The notes beneath the pieces were generated by a model. The model saw nothing but the letters and a program-made list of their open reading frames with translations. It made no database searches and was not told the origin of the DNA. Of a stretch of DNA of 63,389 nucleotides, positions 9,544 to 17,621 are shown one piece after another. The DNA is from Candidatus Peregrinibacteria bacterium RIFOXYA2_FULL_41_18. Lineage in GTDB: Bacteria > Patescibacteriota > Gracilibacteria > UBA1369 > UBA12470. Both the position numbers and the translations under genes were made by a program. The DNA is taken from assembly GCA_001788795.1 (NCBI GenBank), contig MFXH01000008.1:13593-76981 (forward strand), in the 5' to 3' direction. Numbering within the stretch: the stretch's first letter is position 1; each line of letters starts with the position of its first letter.

Positions 9544-10518
9544 TTATATCCCCAACTGCTTCTTGATATCATCAACTTTTGTAGCCTCTTCCTTTTTCTT
9601 CGACTCCTGAACGTACATGGATTCTATGTCTTGCCAATCGCGTTTATGTTCTTCTTCTAGTTTCTTAAGTTGAGCGGCATGTTTTGGAGAAAGCTCGATG
9701 AATTTTTCACGTTCCTCTTCAAGGATTTTCACCAATTCATCAACTTGTTCTTGTCTTAATTTAGGGATTGAATCGACAATCCTCTTCTTCTCGTCTCTTG
9801 TCAGAGATATCGAACCTGCGAGCAATTTAATGAAATAAGCTTCATCAAATTTAAGGCTATGAGCAGGTATTTTTATTGTAGTTTTGAAATCCTTCATGTG
9901 ATCCCAGAACTTGTAGTTGGCAAGCGCAGGATCAGGTTTCGCGCCTCCGAATCCGCCCCCTCCAAATCCGTCATTGAAGCCTCCTCCTCCAAATCCGCCT
10001 CCCATCGGAGGTGGCGGCATCATGGGTCTTGGAGCCGGTGGCGTATATGAACCGAACCCTCCTGTTTGAGCAGGTGGCGGCGTATAGCCTCCGAAAGGTT
10101 GTGCCGGTGGCGGTGGATTATAACCTCCGAAACCATTGTTTTGCGGCATTGCCGGTTGTACAGGTGGTGGCGGAGGAGTGTAGCCTCCGAAACCTTGTGT
10201 TGGAGCCGGTTGTTGAGCCGGTGGCATATATGCTGGAGCCGCAGGTCTAGGTGCAGGCATCTGTTGCTGCGGAGCAGCACCATATCCGTTACTGAATCCC
10301 GGTGTTTGAGGTTGAACAGGTGGCGGCGTCATCCCGAAACCCCCATTTGGGGATAAAGGTGCAGGCTGAGGCTGAACAGGTTGAACCGGTTGAGCTGGTG
10401 TAACAGGAGTAACTGGCGTTGCAGGAGTAGTATCATCATATTGAAAACTCCAACTTCCCGAGAAGCCTCCCATTCCTGAATCGTCTTGTTGTTGCCCTTG
10501 TGGATTTGAGCTATCCAT
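9544..10518 (-). CDS. Pro/Gln/Gly-rich protein with C-terminal EQV/W coiled-coil domain
   Basis: The product has 324 residues and no signal peptide. Residues about 30-190 are low-complexity with FGGYTPPP-type repeats and PVQPVQP runs. A Gly/Phe stretch (GGGFGGGGFNDGF) follows. A folded helical part lies at about 200-324. Residues 236-305 share a clear pattern with the 137-residue protein at 26186-26599: S-x-T-x-x-E, then EQV-x-x-L-x-x-IL-x-x-E+E, then A-x-LK, then H-x-x-x-W++-x-E. A role is not known. The Pro-rich arm plus a coiled coil suggests a scaffold or adaptor. Confidence 0.75.
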   Translation of the reverse strand: MDSSNPQGQQQDDSGMGGFSGSWSFQYDDTTPATPVTPVTPAQPVQPVQPQPAPLSPNGGFGMTPPPVQPQTPGFSNGYGAAPQQQMPAPRPAAPAYMPPAQQPAPTQGFGGYTPPPPPVQPAMPQNNGFGGYNPPPPAQPFGGYTPPPAQTGGFGSYTPPAPRPMMPPPPMGGGFGGGGFNDGFGGGGFGGAKPDPALANYKFWDHMKDFKTTIKIPAHSLKFDEAYFIKLLAGSISLTRDEKKRIVDSIPKLRQEQVDELVKILEEEREKFIELSPKHAAQLKKLEEEHKRDWQDIESMYVQESKKKEEATKVDDIKKQLGI

Positions 10519-10615
10519 ATGATGAATTTATTTAAATTTTTCTAGATTTTTAATTTAATCTTCGCCCTGAAGACAGTCAATTCGTATTATCAAGACTTTA
10601 TTATACAACTAAACT

Positions 10616-10634
10616 AAAAACTTGTCCAGTTTTT
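10616..10634 (-). terminator. Possible terminator after the 10648 lipoprotein
   Basis: Perfect arms AAAAACT (10616-10622) and AGTTTTT (10628-10634) flank a 5-nt loop. The stem is AT-rich and works in either direction, but it sits just downstream of the minus-strand gene ending at 10648. Confidence 0.45.
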
Positions 10635-10647
10635 ATGCGTGAAGAAT

Positions 10648-11082
10648 TCACTTCTGCTCCGTTCGTTCATAAAGCTCTTTCACCTCTTGTCCCGCGTATA
10701 TTGCAGTTATCGTAAGAAGCGTGCCGTCTTCCGAGATATCATAAGTATAAACAATATAATCCGTAACAGGTCCGGGACAATTGCTGCTGGCGACTTTCAT
10801 GGTAAGTGCATTCCCTTCCGCCACAAGTTCTCCCGTTGTTGAGCATAATACAGTAAAAGCTTCGTAAGATTTATCCTTCATCTCAAGAGATGCCGGCTCG
10901 GCGGAAACCAATTCTCCATTAACATAACTACCCTGACGCATCCACATCCCGATATAACGGGTATCCGTTTCCTTAGATACATCCATGTCTTCAGTCGGAG
11001 TCTGTTCCATGGCCGGAAGGCAGCCGGATAAGGCTATTGCAGAAATCAAAAGAAGCGTAGGCAAGAAATGTTTGGTTTTCAT
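10648..11082 (-). CDS. Lipoprotein of unknown function
   Basis: The product has 144 residues. A typical lipoprotein signal ends in the lipobox LSGC at residue 21. The mature part (about 45-144) looks like a small lipocalin-like or META-like beta-sheet domain (YIGMWMRQGSYVNGE, LEMKDKSYEAF, DGTLLTITAIYAG). That resemblance is only from strand pattern. It is probably anchored to the outer face of the membrane. The leader is A-rich (TTTAAAAACTCAAAA). Confidence 0.75.
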   Translation of the reverse strand: MKTKHFLPTLLLISAIALSGCLPAMEQTPTEDMDVSKETDTRYIGMWMRQGSYVNGELVSAEPASLEMKDKSYEAFTVLCSTTGELVAEGNALTMKVASSNCPGPVTDYIVYTYDISEDGTLLTITAIYAGQEVKELYERTEQK

Positions 11083-11150
11083 TTTTGAGTTTTTAAAGAA
11101 AAGATACGATCAGTATAATGATTGATTTGATAAGTGTAAAAGATACATGG

Positions 11151-11226
11151 TGGTGGACGGTACTGGGTTCGAACCAGTGACCTCATCGACGTCAACGATG
11201 CGCTCTACCAACTGAGCTAACCGTCC
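11151..11226 (-). tRNA. tRNA-Val(GAC), CCA encoded
   Basis: Acceptor arms GGACGGT/ACCGTCC, D arm GCTC-AGTTGGTA-GAGC, anticodon stem CATCG/CGATG with loop TTGACGT (anticodon GAC), and T arm ACTGG-TTCGAAC-CCAGT. The 3' CCA is encoded. It is 76 nt long and all stems pair. Confidence 0.97.
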
Positions 11227-11282
11227 TTAACTTAGAAACGCGTCACGATTTTAGTGATTTTGCATTTTGGAAGCAAGGAAAG

Positions 11283-11302
11283 TTTTCTCCGCGCGGAGAA
11301 AA
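11283..11302. repeat. 20-bp palindrome TTTTCTCCGCGCGGAGAAAA
   Basis: Perfect palindrome located 25 bp after the stop of the NUDIX gene. An identical copy lies at 27040-27059, a 16-bp core at 15926-15941, and a CCCC/GGGG variant at 19177-19198. Confidence 0.9.
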
Positions 11303-11326
11303 CCGACCAGAGAGTCGTTCGCCATG

Positions 11327-11725
11327 CTACCGGCTTGCCGCCTTATCAAGCAACTCCTTTGCCGACTGGAAAGTCAGACGCTCATATGCTTTTGCATAAT
11401 TCAGCCATTCATAACCGATATGTTCGTGCGAAACCTTCACTTCTCCACCCTTAACACGACCTAAGAAAAACACGACGCGCTTAAAAGATTTTTCGCCATC
11501 TCTATAATAAAAATATTCCATCGCTTCATTGAATCCCTCGATGATTTCCACGCCCTTCAATCCCGTCTCCTCGCGCGTTTCGCGAATTGCCGCGTCCAAC
11601 TCCGACTCGCCCGCCTCAATATGCCCTTTCGGAAAATCCCAATGGCCCTGTGGATAGTGCAACAATAAATATAAGCGCTCGCCTGCCTCTTCCTTGTAAA
11701 TAATTATACCTGCTGAATTTTCCAT
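11327..11725 (-). CDS. NUDIX hydrolase, Ap4A-hydrolase-like
   Basis: The 132-residue product carries the Nudix box GHIEAGESELDAAIRETREE followed by TGL, matching GX5EX7REUXEEXGU. It begins with the SAGIIIYKEEAGERLYLLLHY strand pattern and WDFPKG, as in bis(5'-nucleosyl)-tetraphosphatases of the short bacterial type. It probably hydrolyses a nucleoside diphosphate derivative such as Ap4A; the substrate is an inference from subgroup features. It is divergent from comF, with 63 bp between the start codons. Confidence 0.9.
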   Translation of the reverse strand: MENSAGIIIYKEEAGERLYLLLHYPQGHWDFPKGHIEAGESELDAAIRETREETGLKGVEIIEGFNEAMEYFYYRDGEKSFKRVVFFLGRVKGGEVKVSHEHIGYEWLNYAKAYERLTFQSAKELLDKAASR

Positions 11726-11788
11726 CTTTTTTTAATGTGAATGTGCTTTTTTATCGTATGTGATAAATAATTTAACCGCAATAAAAAA

Positions 11789-12466
11789 ATGAGTTTTGCA
11801 TTCGCAAAACAGCCTAATAATAAGGCGCGAGGACCGCTTCGCTTCCTTGCGCTGATTCTCGACCTCTTCTTCCCGCGCAAGTGCGTTGCGTGTAACACGT
11901 TTGGCGAATCGATTTGCAAGAATTGTTTTGCCCGTATAAAAAAAATTCATGAGCCGCTTACGATACCGAACCTTGATTGTGTTTATGCGATTTACCGCTA
12001 TGAGAAACATGGCGTTTTACAGATGGCGATCAAGGCGCTCAAATATAGATTTATTCGCGATATCGCTATTTATTTCCGGCAAGACTTGGGGGATTTTTTA
12101 ATCGAAAATTTTTCCAAAAAAGATTGCGTGCTTGTACCGATTCCTCTCCATCCAAAAAGAGAAAAATGGCGCGGATTCAATCAGTCGGAAGAGCTGATTC
12201 GCGGGCTTGCATGGCCGATAATTAAACCGCTCAAACGAACTCGCAACACAATTCCGCAGGCTGAACTCGATAGAACAAAAAGACTTGTAAATTTGAACGG
12301 AGCTTTTGCGATTCGTGAAAAAATCCAGACACGATTCTTGAACAAAAAAATTGTTCTTATCGATGATATTTCCACTACCGGAGCGACTTTATGCGAATGT
12401 GCCAAAGTTTTGAAACAGGCTGGCGCAAAAGAAATTTACGGGGTAATATTGGCACATGGCTCTTAA
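11789..12466 (+). CDS. comF: ComF-family phosphoribosyltransferase-like protein
   Basis: The product has 225 residues. An N-terminal zinc ribbon has pairs CVAC and CKNC (about residues 32-50). A phosphoribosyltransferase fold follows, with the PRPP-binding motif VLIDDISTTGAT at about 190. The family motif RGFNQSEEL lies near 130. ComF proteins serve in DNA uptake (natural competence) or as PRTase-like proteins. In CPR bacteria, which are thought to scavenge nucleic acids, the uptake role is plausible. The next gene starts 11 bp after the stop. Confidence 0.9.
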   Translation: MSFAFAKQPNNKARGPLRFLALILDLFFPRKCVACNTFGESICKNCFARIKKIHEPLTIPNLDCVYAIYRYEKHGVLQMAIKALKYRFIRDIAIYFRQDLGDFLIENFSKKDCVLVPIPLHPKREKWRGFNQSEELIRGLAWPIIKPLKRTRNTIPQAELDRTKRLVNLNGAFAIREKIQTRFLNKKIVLIDDISTTGATLCECAKVLKQAGAKEIYGVILAHGS

Positions 12467-12477
12467 ATCTTGCCACC

Positions 12478-13560
12478 ATGATAATCGCCATAGACGCATC
12501 AAGATACGGCCACTCTCAAGCAACCGGAACGGAAAGATATTCTTTTGAAATAATCAATCGCGTTTATGCTTTGGCGAAAGCGGAAGGCCATGAAGTTCGT
12601 ATGTATGTAAAAGAGTATCTGCCTAATTTTCCGGAAGAGGTTCAATACCCTATTCGTTTGAAATTCTTGTGGACGCTTTGCGGCTTAAGTCTGAAAATGC
12701 TACTCAACAAGCCTGATGTTTTATTTGTTCCTGCTCATGTTTTACCACTTATTAGAGCCAAGAAGAATGTTGTAATGATTCACGACATAGCGTTTGCGAG
12801 ATATCCGAAAATTTATACTTGGTGGCAGAGAAAATATCTCAATTGGAGTACGAAATATGCGGTTAAACACGCCGATAGAATTTTGGTACCGAGCCAATTC
12901 ACATCTGATGATTTAAAAGCGGCATTCCATTGTCCTTGTGAAAAAATCGAGGTCATTAGGCACGGCGTAAACGAATTCCCGACTTATACTCCGGCGGATA
13001 AAACCGACTGTTTCAAGAAATTCGAATTACATCCGAGTGATAAATATATGTTTTTTGTCGGCAGGATCGAGCAGAAGAAAAATGTTGCAAGAATAATTAA
13101 GGCTTTTTCCTCCATGGCAAACAAGGGATGGAAGCTTGTGCTTGGCGGCAAGCCCGGATATGGATATGAAAAAATTCGCGAGCTCGCCAAAAAATCTGAT
13201 GCTTCAGACAGGATAGTTTTTACCGGATATATAAGCGAAATCGAGAAGACGATTTTACTCAAAAACGCTTCAATGTTTTTGTTCCCTTCCATTTATGAAG
13301 GATTCGGGATGCCGGTTCTTGAAGCTTTCCGCGCACATGTGCCGGTTATCGCTTCAGGCATTCCGGCGCTATATGAAATCGGAGGGACGGCATGTTATTT
13401 CGTCGATCCGTTGAGCGAGGAGGATATAACAATGGCGATTTTTGAACTTATTCGCGATCCGTTGATGCGCAAAAGAATGGTCGAGTTCGGTAATAAACAA
13501 CTCGGCAAGTTCAGTTGGGATAAAAGCGCGGAAAAGACCTGGGCTGCGCTTCAACATTAA
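12478..13560 (+). CDS. Glycosyltransferase family 4 (GT-B)
   Basis: The 360-residue product starts at the ATG at 12478 (IIAIDASRYGHSQATGTERY). The frame is open further upstream but would overlap comF by 76 bp. The C-terminal GT-B half shows FVGRIEQKKNVARIIKAF, then FPSIYEGFGMPVLEAFRAHV, the nucleotide-sugar binding E-x7-E motif of family 4. The N-terminal half has IHDIAFARYP. It transfers a sugar to a lipid or polysaccharide acceptor on the cytosolic side. It likely works with the GT at 13778. Its 3' end overlaps a small opposite-strand ORF by 4 bp. Confidence 0.9.
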   Translation: MIIAIDASRYGHSQATGTERYSFEIINRVYALAKAEGHEVRMYVKEYLPNFPEEVQYPIRLKFLWTLCGLSLKMLLNKPDVLFVPAHVLPLIRAKKNVVMIHDIAFARYPKIYTWWQRKYLNWSTKYAVKHADRILVPSQFTSDDLKAAFHCPCEKIEVIRHGVNEFPTYTPADKTDCFKKFELHPSDKYMFFVGRIEQKKNVARIIKAFSSMANKGWKLVLGGKPGYGYEKIRELAKKSDASDRIVFTGYISEIEKTILLKNASMFLFPSIYEGFGMPVLEAFRAHVPVIASGIPALYEIGGTACYFVDPLSEEDITMAIFELIRDPLMRKRMVEFGNKQLGKFSWDKSAEKTWAALQH

Positions 13561-13682
13561 GCCTTTTTCTCAGGCGTAGGCTGATGAGGTTTTTGATGAG
13601 TCAAAACGTCCTCTTCAGGATGATTCATGTCTTTTGACATTCTGTGATTATCAGGCTTGTGAGCTGCGAATGGCCTATCCAT
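13557..13682 (-). CDS. Possible 41-residue His/Pro-rich small protein
   Basis: An ATG-started frame of 42 codons reads from 13682 to a TAA at 13557-13559. It fills most of the 217-bp gap between two glycosyltransferase genes. The product has five His and five Pro (e.g. HPEEDVLTHQKPHQPTPEKK). The start is preceded by an A-rich stretch (AACAAAAATAAAC) like other genes here. I recognise no family. Coding status is supported only by this leader and by absence of another use for the gap. Confidence 0.4.
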   Translation of the reverse strand: MDRPFAAHKPDNHRMSKDMNHPEEDVLTHQKPHQPTPEKKA

Positions 13683-13777
13683 GTTTATTTTTGTTAATTA
13701 TTACTTCGTGTAATTATAACAGCAGGCGTCTAATCCGTCAAGTTCCCTTCTATCTCTGTATTCGGTATTCTGTGTTC

Positions 13778-14872
13778 ATGCAAATTGCACTCGTACATGA
13801 TTTTTTGGTCAGGATGGGCGGCGCGGAACGCGTACTTGCTGAGTTCGCGAAGATGTATCCGAAGGCGCCGATTTTTACGATCTTATATGATGAAAAACTG
13901 GCCGGCTCAACTTTCCCTCGCGAGAGGGTCATTACTTCCGGTCTGCAGAAACTTCCAAGTTTTATTAAGAAGAGGCATAAATATCTTTTCCCTCTAATGC
14001 CTGCGCAAGTCGAGCAGTTCGACCTGAGCGGATATGATCTTGTCATCAGCTCGAGCAACGCTTACGCGCACGGGGTCGTCACGAATTTACGCACTAAACA
14101 TATCTGTTATTGCCACTCGCCTATGCGCTATGCGTGGGATTGGACTCATAATTATATGGGTGAACAGCGGCTTAATGGTGTGGCAAAAATGTTTGCAATG
14201 AAACGGCTTGAACAAGTCCGAATGTGGGATATGGCGGCGGCGGATCGGGTTGATAAATATATTGCAAATTCTCGCACTGTGGCAGGAAGAATCCAGAAGT
14301 ATTACAGGCAGGACTCGGAAGTGATTTATCCTCCTGTTGATGTGCGTAGATTTTCTCCCAAGAAGACCAATGAAAATTATTTTTTGATTGTTTCGACTCT
14401 CACGCCTTACAAGAAGATTGATTTGGCTATTTCCATGTTCAATAGACTCGGGCGACGGCTCGTGATTATCGGAGACGGAAGCGCGCGCGGATATCTTGAA
14501 CGAATGGCTGGACCCAGTATTGATTTTTTAGGATTTAAGAGCGATGCGGTGATTAAGGATTATATGGAAAATTGCCGTGGCGTCTTGTTTCCCGGTGAGG
14601 ATGATTTCGGAATTGTTCCAGTCGAGGCGATGGCTTGCGGAAAACCCGTCTTGGCTTATGGAAGGGGTGGGGCTACGGAGACTGTTATTCCCGGAGTTAC
14701 GGGAGAGTTTTTTTACGAACCGACTTTTGAATCGATTGAGGACGGCTTGGCTAGGTTGTTGCTAAATGAGCCGAATTATCAATATATGAAGATCAGGAAG
14801 CACGCGTTGGAGTTTGATCGGGAGGTGTTTGTGGAGAAGTTTAAGAGAGAGTTAGGGAAGTTGAAGAAGTGA
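13778..14872 (+). CDS. Glycosyltransferase family 4 (GT-B), mannosyltransferase-like
   Basis: The true start is probably the ATG at 13778, giving MQIALVHDFLVRMGGAERV, the usual N-terminus of this GT4 group. An upstream in-frame ATG at 13634 adds 48 non-conserved residues. The 364-residue product has ICYCHSPMRYAWDW (about residues 108-122), STLTPYKKIDLAI, and the E-x7-E motif in FPGEDDFGIVPVEAMACGKP. It probably extends a surface polysaccharide. The last codons and stop lie in a GAAGT-type repeat. Confidence 0.9.
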   Translation: MQIALVHDFLVRMGGAERVLAEFAKMYPKAPIFTILYDEKLAGSTFPRERVITSGLQKLPSFIKKRHKYLFPLMPAQVEQFDLSGYDLVISSSNAYAHGVVTNLRTKHICYCHSPMRYAWDWTHNYMGEQRLNGVAKMFAMKRLEQVRMWDMAAADRVDKYIANSRTVAGRIQKYYRQDSEVIYPPVDVRRFSPKKTNENYFLIVSTLTPYKKIDLAISMFNRLGRRLVIIGDGSARGYLERMAGPSIDFLGFKSDAVIKDYMENCRGVLFPGEDDFGIVPVEAMACGKPVLAYGRGGATETVIPGVTGEFFYEPTFESIEDGLARLLLNEPNYQYMKIRKHALEFDREVFVEKFKRELGKLKK

Positions 14873-14880
14873 CATAGTGA
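14857..14880 (+). repeat. Short GAAGT/GTGACATAGTGA repeat across a stop codon
   Basis: The 24 bp GAAGTTGAAGAAG...GTGACATAGTGA contain the last codons and TGA stop of the glycosyltransferase. They match the repeats after proS (4597) and after the flavin reductase (44205). Confidence 0.6.
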
Positions 14881-14907
14881 AGGCTTTCCTAGGAAGGCGG
14901 AACAGAT

Positions 14908-14934
14908 TTGCCCCGAGCCAAGAATTCGTATAAC
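14908..14934 (+). promoter_or_regulatory. Promoter, GATTTGCCCC type
   Basis: TTGCCC (14908-14913), a 15-bp spacer and TATAAC (14929-14934). The ATG at 14944 comes only 9 nt after the -10 box. The 14-bp block AACAGATTTGCCCC is repeated before dnaX, and a near copy precedes the protease gene. Confidence 0.6.
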
Positions 14935-14943
14935 CATTATTTC

Positions 14944-15144
14944 ATGAAAAAAACTCTACTTCTCACTTCATTACTACTATTAATTTCCGGATGCGCTCCT
15001 TCCTCGCAAGATCTTGAAGCGTATTGCAATGCGTCCGCAGCCTGTGGTGATGAAAGCCAATGCCAATTTTGTGGCGAGACAAAAGTCTCGAGTTACGCCG
15101 GTTGCCACAGCAAGGAGTTCTGTGAGAATACCCCGATGGAATAA
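14944..15144 (+). CDS. Small Cys-rich lipoprotein
   Basis: The ATG at 14944 gives a clean lipoprotein signal (MKKTLLLTSLLLLISGC), so an upstream in-frame start at 14908, which lies inside the promoter, is rejected. The product has 66 residues. Besides the lipidated Cys it has six more cysteines, in spaced pairs (AACGDESQCQFCGE, AGCHSKEFC), suggesting disulfides or metal binding outside the cell. The stop codon is directly followed by the ATG of the VanW gene, so the two are co-transcribed. Confidence 0.75.
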   Translation: MKKTLLLTSLLLLISGCAPSSQDLEAYCNASAACGDESQCQFCGETKVSSYAGCHSKEFCENTPME

Positions 15145-15948
15145 ATGACTATACGCAGATCAAAAATCAGAATTTTTCTCGGTACCATATATTTTAGCCT
15201 GAAAAAACATTTTTATTGGAATTTTTCGCGTGCAAAATTCGGCCAAATTACAGATCAGAAATTGCCGATCGAGATTTTTTCCAAAAAAACTCCTATGCGC
15301 AGGAAATTAAAAGATGTTGATATGTGGATGCAGGAAAACAAAATAAACAACTTGCGAATTGCGATCGGAAAACTGAACGGTTTGGTTCTAAAACCCGGTG
15401 AAGTATTTTCTTACTGGCGGCAAATCGGGAAGCCGACAAGACGAAAAGGTTATCTTGAAGGGATGGTACTACATAATGGGCAAGTCATCTCCGGTATTGG
15501 AGGCGGACTTTGCCAATTATCAAACCTGATTTACTGGATTACGCTGCATACTCCCCTAACGGTTATCGAACGATGGAGGCACAGTTATGATGTTTTCCCT
15601 GATGTAAGGCGCGATCAGCCTTTTGGAAGCGGTGCGACTTGTTCGTACCCGAACATTGATTTGCAAATCCGGAATAATACCGCGCAGAAATTCCAATTGT
15701 CGCTTGAAATCGATAACGAGTATTTAATAGGCAAATGGTTTTCCGATAAGCCGATAAGATTTAAGTATAAAATTATAGATAGGGATCATGAGATCAAAAG
15801 CGAACTTTTTGGCGGATATTCAAGAAACAACAAGCTTTTCCGAAAAGTTATCGATAAAAACACTAATGAAGAGGTTGCCGAGGAGTTCATTACAGAAAAT
15901 CACGCGATGATGATGTACAGTCCGCTTCTCCGCGCGGAGAAAGACTAA
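15145..15948 (+). CDS. VanW family protein
   Basis: The 267-residue product contains the VanW core: NGLVLKPGEVFSYW, GGGLCQLSNLIYW, a HSYD motif and PFGSGATCSYPNIDLQIRNN. VanW was named from vancomycin-resistance clusters but its reaction is unknown; it is common in Gram-positive and CPR envelopes. There is no clear signal peptide, only a basic, partly hydrophobic N-terminus. The C-terminal LLRAEKD is encoded by the palindrome at 15926-15941. Start and upstream stop are adjacent (TAAATG). Confidence 0.9.
   Translation: MTIRRSKIRIFLGTIYFSLKKHFYWNFSRAKFGQITDQKLPIEIFSKKTPMRRKLKDVDMWMQENKINNLRIAIGKLNGLVLKPGEVFSYWRQIGKPTRRKGYLEGMVLHNGQVISGIGGGLCQLSNLIYWITLHTPLTVIERWRHSYDVFPDVRRDQPFGSGATCSYPNIDLQIRNNTAQKFQLSLEIDNEYLIGKWFSDKPIRFKYKIIDRDHEIKSELFGGYSRNNKLFRKVIDKNTNEEVAEEFITENHAMMMYSPLLRAEKD
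15926..15941. repeat. 16-bp palindrome TTCTCCGCGCGGAGAA inside the vanW-like 3' end
   Basis: Perfect palindrome that encodes part of LLRAEK at the C-terminus of the VanW-family protein. It is the core of the 20-bp element at 11283 and 27040. Confidence 0.9.
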
Positions 15949-15953
15949 CAGAT

Positions 15954-15981
15954 TTGCCCCGAGACGCGCCCGTGCTACTAT
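15954..15981 (+). promoter_or_regulatory. dnaX promoter, GATTTGCCCC type
   Basis: TTGCCC (15954-15959), a 16-bp spacer and TACTAT (15976-15981), preceded by the shared block AACAGATTTGCCCCGAG. The leader to the ATG at 16031 is about 42 nt and contains the small inverted repeat GGATT/AATCC. Confidence 0.5.
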
Positions 15982-16030
15982 GGACACGAACTTTTTAAAG
16001 GATTAAAATCCTCTCCTCTAAACTATCCAC

Positions 16031-17533
16031 ATGGCGGAAGTCGCATTGTATCGTAAATATCGTCCTCAGAACTTTGGAAATCTTGTTGGACAAGATCATA
16101 TTCGCCAAACGCTTCTGAATGCGATTAAGAATAGCGGGGTTTCGCACGCGTATCTTTTTTGCGGGCCGAGAGGGACCGGAAAGACGACAAGCGCCAGATT
16201 GGTCGCGAAGGCGATAAACTGTTCCGCTCTTCAGGAGAACGGCGAGCCGTGCGATAAGTGTGATTTTTGTGTTGAGGCGACGGAAGGACGGCTCATAGAT
16301 ATGATTGAGATCGATGCCGCTTCCAATAGAGGTATTGATGAAATCCGCGATCTTAAGGAGAAAATTAAATTCTCTCCGACCCGCGCGAAGGCAAAAGTTT
16401 ATATTATCGATGAGGTGCATATGTTGAGTAAGGATGCTTTTAATGCGCTTCTTAAGACTCTCGAGGAGCCGCCTTCACATGTCTATTTCATTTTGGCGAC
16501 TACCGAGTCGCATAAGGTTCCGGAGACGATTATTTCGAGATGCCAGCGGTTTGATTTCAAGAGAGTTGATATCAAGTCGATTGTTGCGCGCCTTGGGTTT
16601 ATTGCGCAACAGGAGGGAGTCGAGGCGGAATTGGATGCGCTCGAGCTGATTGCGCGAAATGTTGATGGAGGGCTTAGAGATGCGATCGGGCTTATGGAAC
16701 AGCTGACTTTTGATGGAAAATTGACTTATGAATTTGTGAAAAAAAGTCTCGGCCTCACCGGCCATAAAGCAATCGAGCAATTATTTGCGCACTTGATTGA
16801 AAAAGATGTCCAAAAAGCGCTCGCGACCATAAACGAAATCCATTTTGACGGATATGATTTGAGCCAATTCACAAAAGATTTTTTGGAATTTTTGAGAGGA
16901 AAAATGATTGAGGAAATTCGCACGGGCAACTCTGCGGGCGTGCCTCTGCTATTGAATATGATCGAGAAATTCCAAGATGCTTACGAGGCGCAAAGAGGCG
17001 CTCTAATCCCGCAGTTGCCGCTTGAAATTGCGGCGGTGAAGATATGTCTTGGGGAAGTAAGAGAAGTTGGGGAAGTAGAAGAAGTTGAAGAAGTGAAGAT
17101 TGAAGAGAAGAAAGAGGTGAAGAGAGTTAAGAAGGAAGAGCCGGAAGAGGCTCCGCTTGTTGAAGCGGTGCAAGAGCGTGCGGCGGATGCGGTACTTGAA
17201 ATGTCACTCGATAGCGTGAAGAGAAATTTCCCGAGGATACTTGAAAATATCGCAACCCCATCTGTTAAAAGGTCTTTCCAGACAGGTAATGCAATTAAGG
17301 TTGAGGGGTATGAGGTTACGATCGCTTTCGCGACAAATTTCCATCTCGAAAAGGTAAATAATGTGCAAGGACATGATGTGATCGAGAGGGCTTTTAAGAA
17401 AGTTTTTTCTCAAACAGTTAAGCTGAAATTTGAATTGGGTAAGGTAAATCTCCCCTCTTCGCTCGGCGCGTCAAAGGCAACGGAAGAGGTGAATAAGGCG
17501 GTTGAGGCGTTGGGGTGGGAAGTGGAAGGGTAA
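16031..17533 (+). CDS. dnaX: DNA polymerase III subunit gamma/tau
   Basis: This is the clamp-loader ATPase of the replisome. The 500-residue product has the Walker A motif GPRGTGKTTSAR at about residue 45, zinc-binding cysteines (C, CDKCDFC) at about 64-81, Walker B IIDEVHML, the LEEPP segment, and SRC sensor 1 (ISRCQRFDF). A charged low-complexity linker (EVGEVEEVEEVKIEEKKEVK) at about 345-380 is encoded by GAAGT-type repeats. A C-terminal domain follows, so the gene encodes a tau-like length. It follows the vanW gene by 82 bp and has its own promoter. Confidence 0.97.
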   Translation: MAEVALYRKYRPQNFGNLVGQDHIRQTLLNAIKNSGVSHAYLFCGPRGTGKTTSARLVAKAINCSALQENGEPCDKCDFCVEATEGRLIDMIEIDAASNRGIDEIRDLKEKIKFSPTRAKAKVYIIDEVHMLSKDAFNALLKTLEEPPSHVYFILATTESHKVPETIISRCQRFDFKRVDIKSIVARLGFIAQQEGVEAELDALELIARNVDGGLRDAIGLMEQLTFDGKLTYEFVKKSLGLTGHKAIEQLFAHLIEKDVQKALATINEIHFDGYDLSQFTKDFLEFLRGKMIEEIRTGNSAGVPLLLNMIEKFQDAYEAQRGALIPQLPLEIAAVKICLGEVREVGEVEEVEEVKIEEKKEVKRVKKEEPEEAPLVEAVQERAADAVLEMSLDSVKRNFPRILENIATPSVKRSFQTGNAIKVEGYEVTIAFATNFHLEKVNNVQGHDVIERAFKKVFSQTVKLKFELGKVNLPSSLGASKATEEVNKAVEALGWEVEG

Positions 17534-17586
17534 GGATCAAGACACAAGACACAGACAGCAGAGAAGAGAAAATGAGTGAGGCTTTT

Positions 17587-17615
17587 TTGACGTAACGGTC
17601 ATAAAGTGCTATAAT
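17587..17615 (+). promoter_or_regulatory. Near-consensus promoter placing the ATG at +1
   Basis: TTGACG (17587-17592), a 17-bp spacer and TATAAT (17610-17615). The ATG of the GNAT gene is at 17622, only 6 nt after the -10 box, so transcription should start at or within a base or two of the start codon. Confidence 0.8.
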
Positions 17616-17621
17616 TTGCAG

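Noticed and set aside
9859-10356. ORFs antisense to the Pro-rich protein
   Set aside because: They come from its low-complexity GC-rich repeats read on the other strand.
16730-16750. Run of seven A in dnaX as a programmed frameshift site
   Set aside because: It lies in the clamp-loader core, not near the gamma/tau boundary, and is not in the A-AAA-AAG frame.
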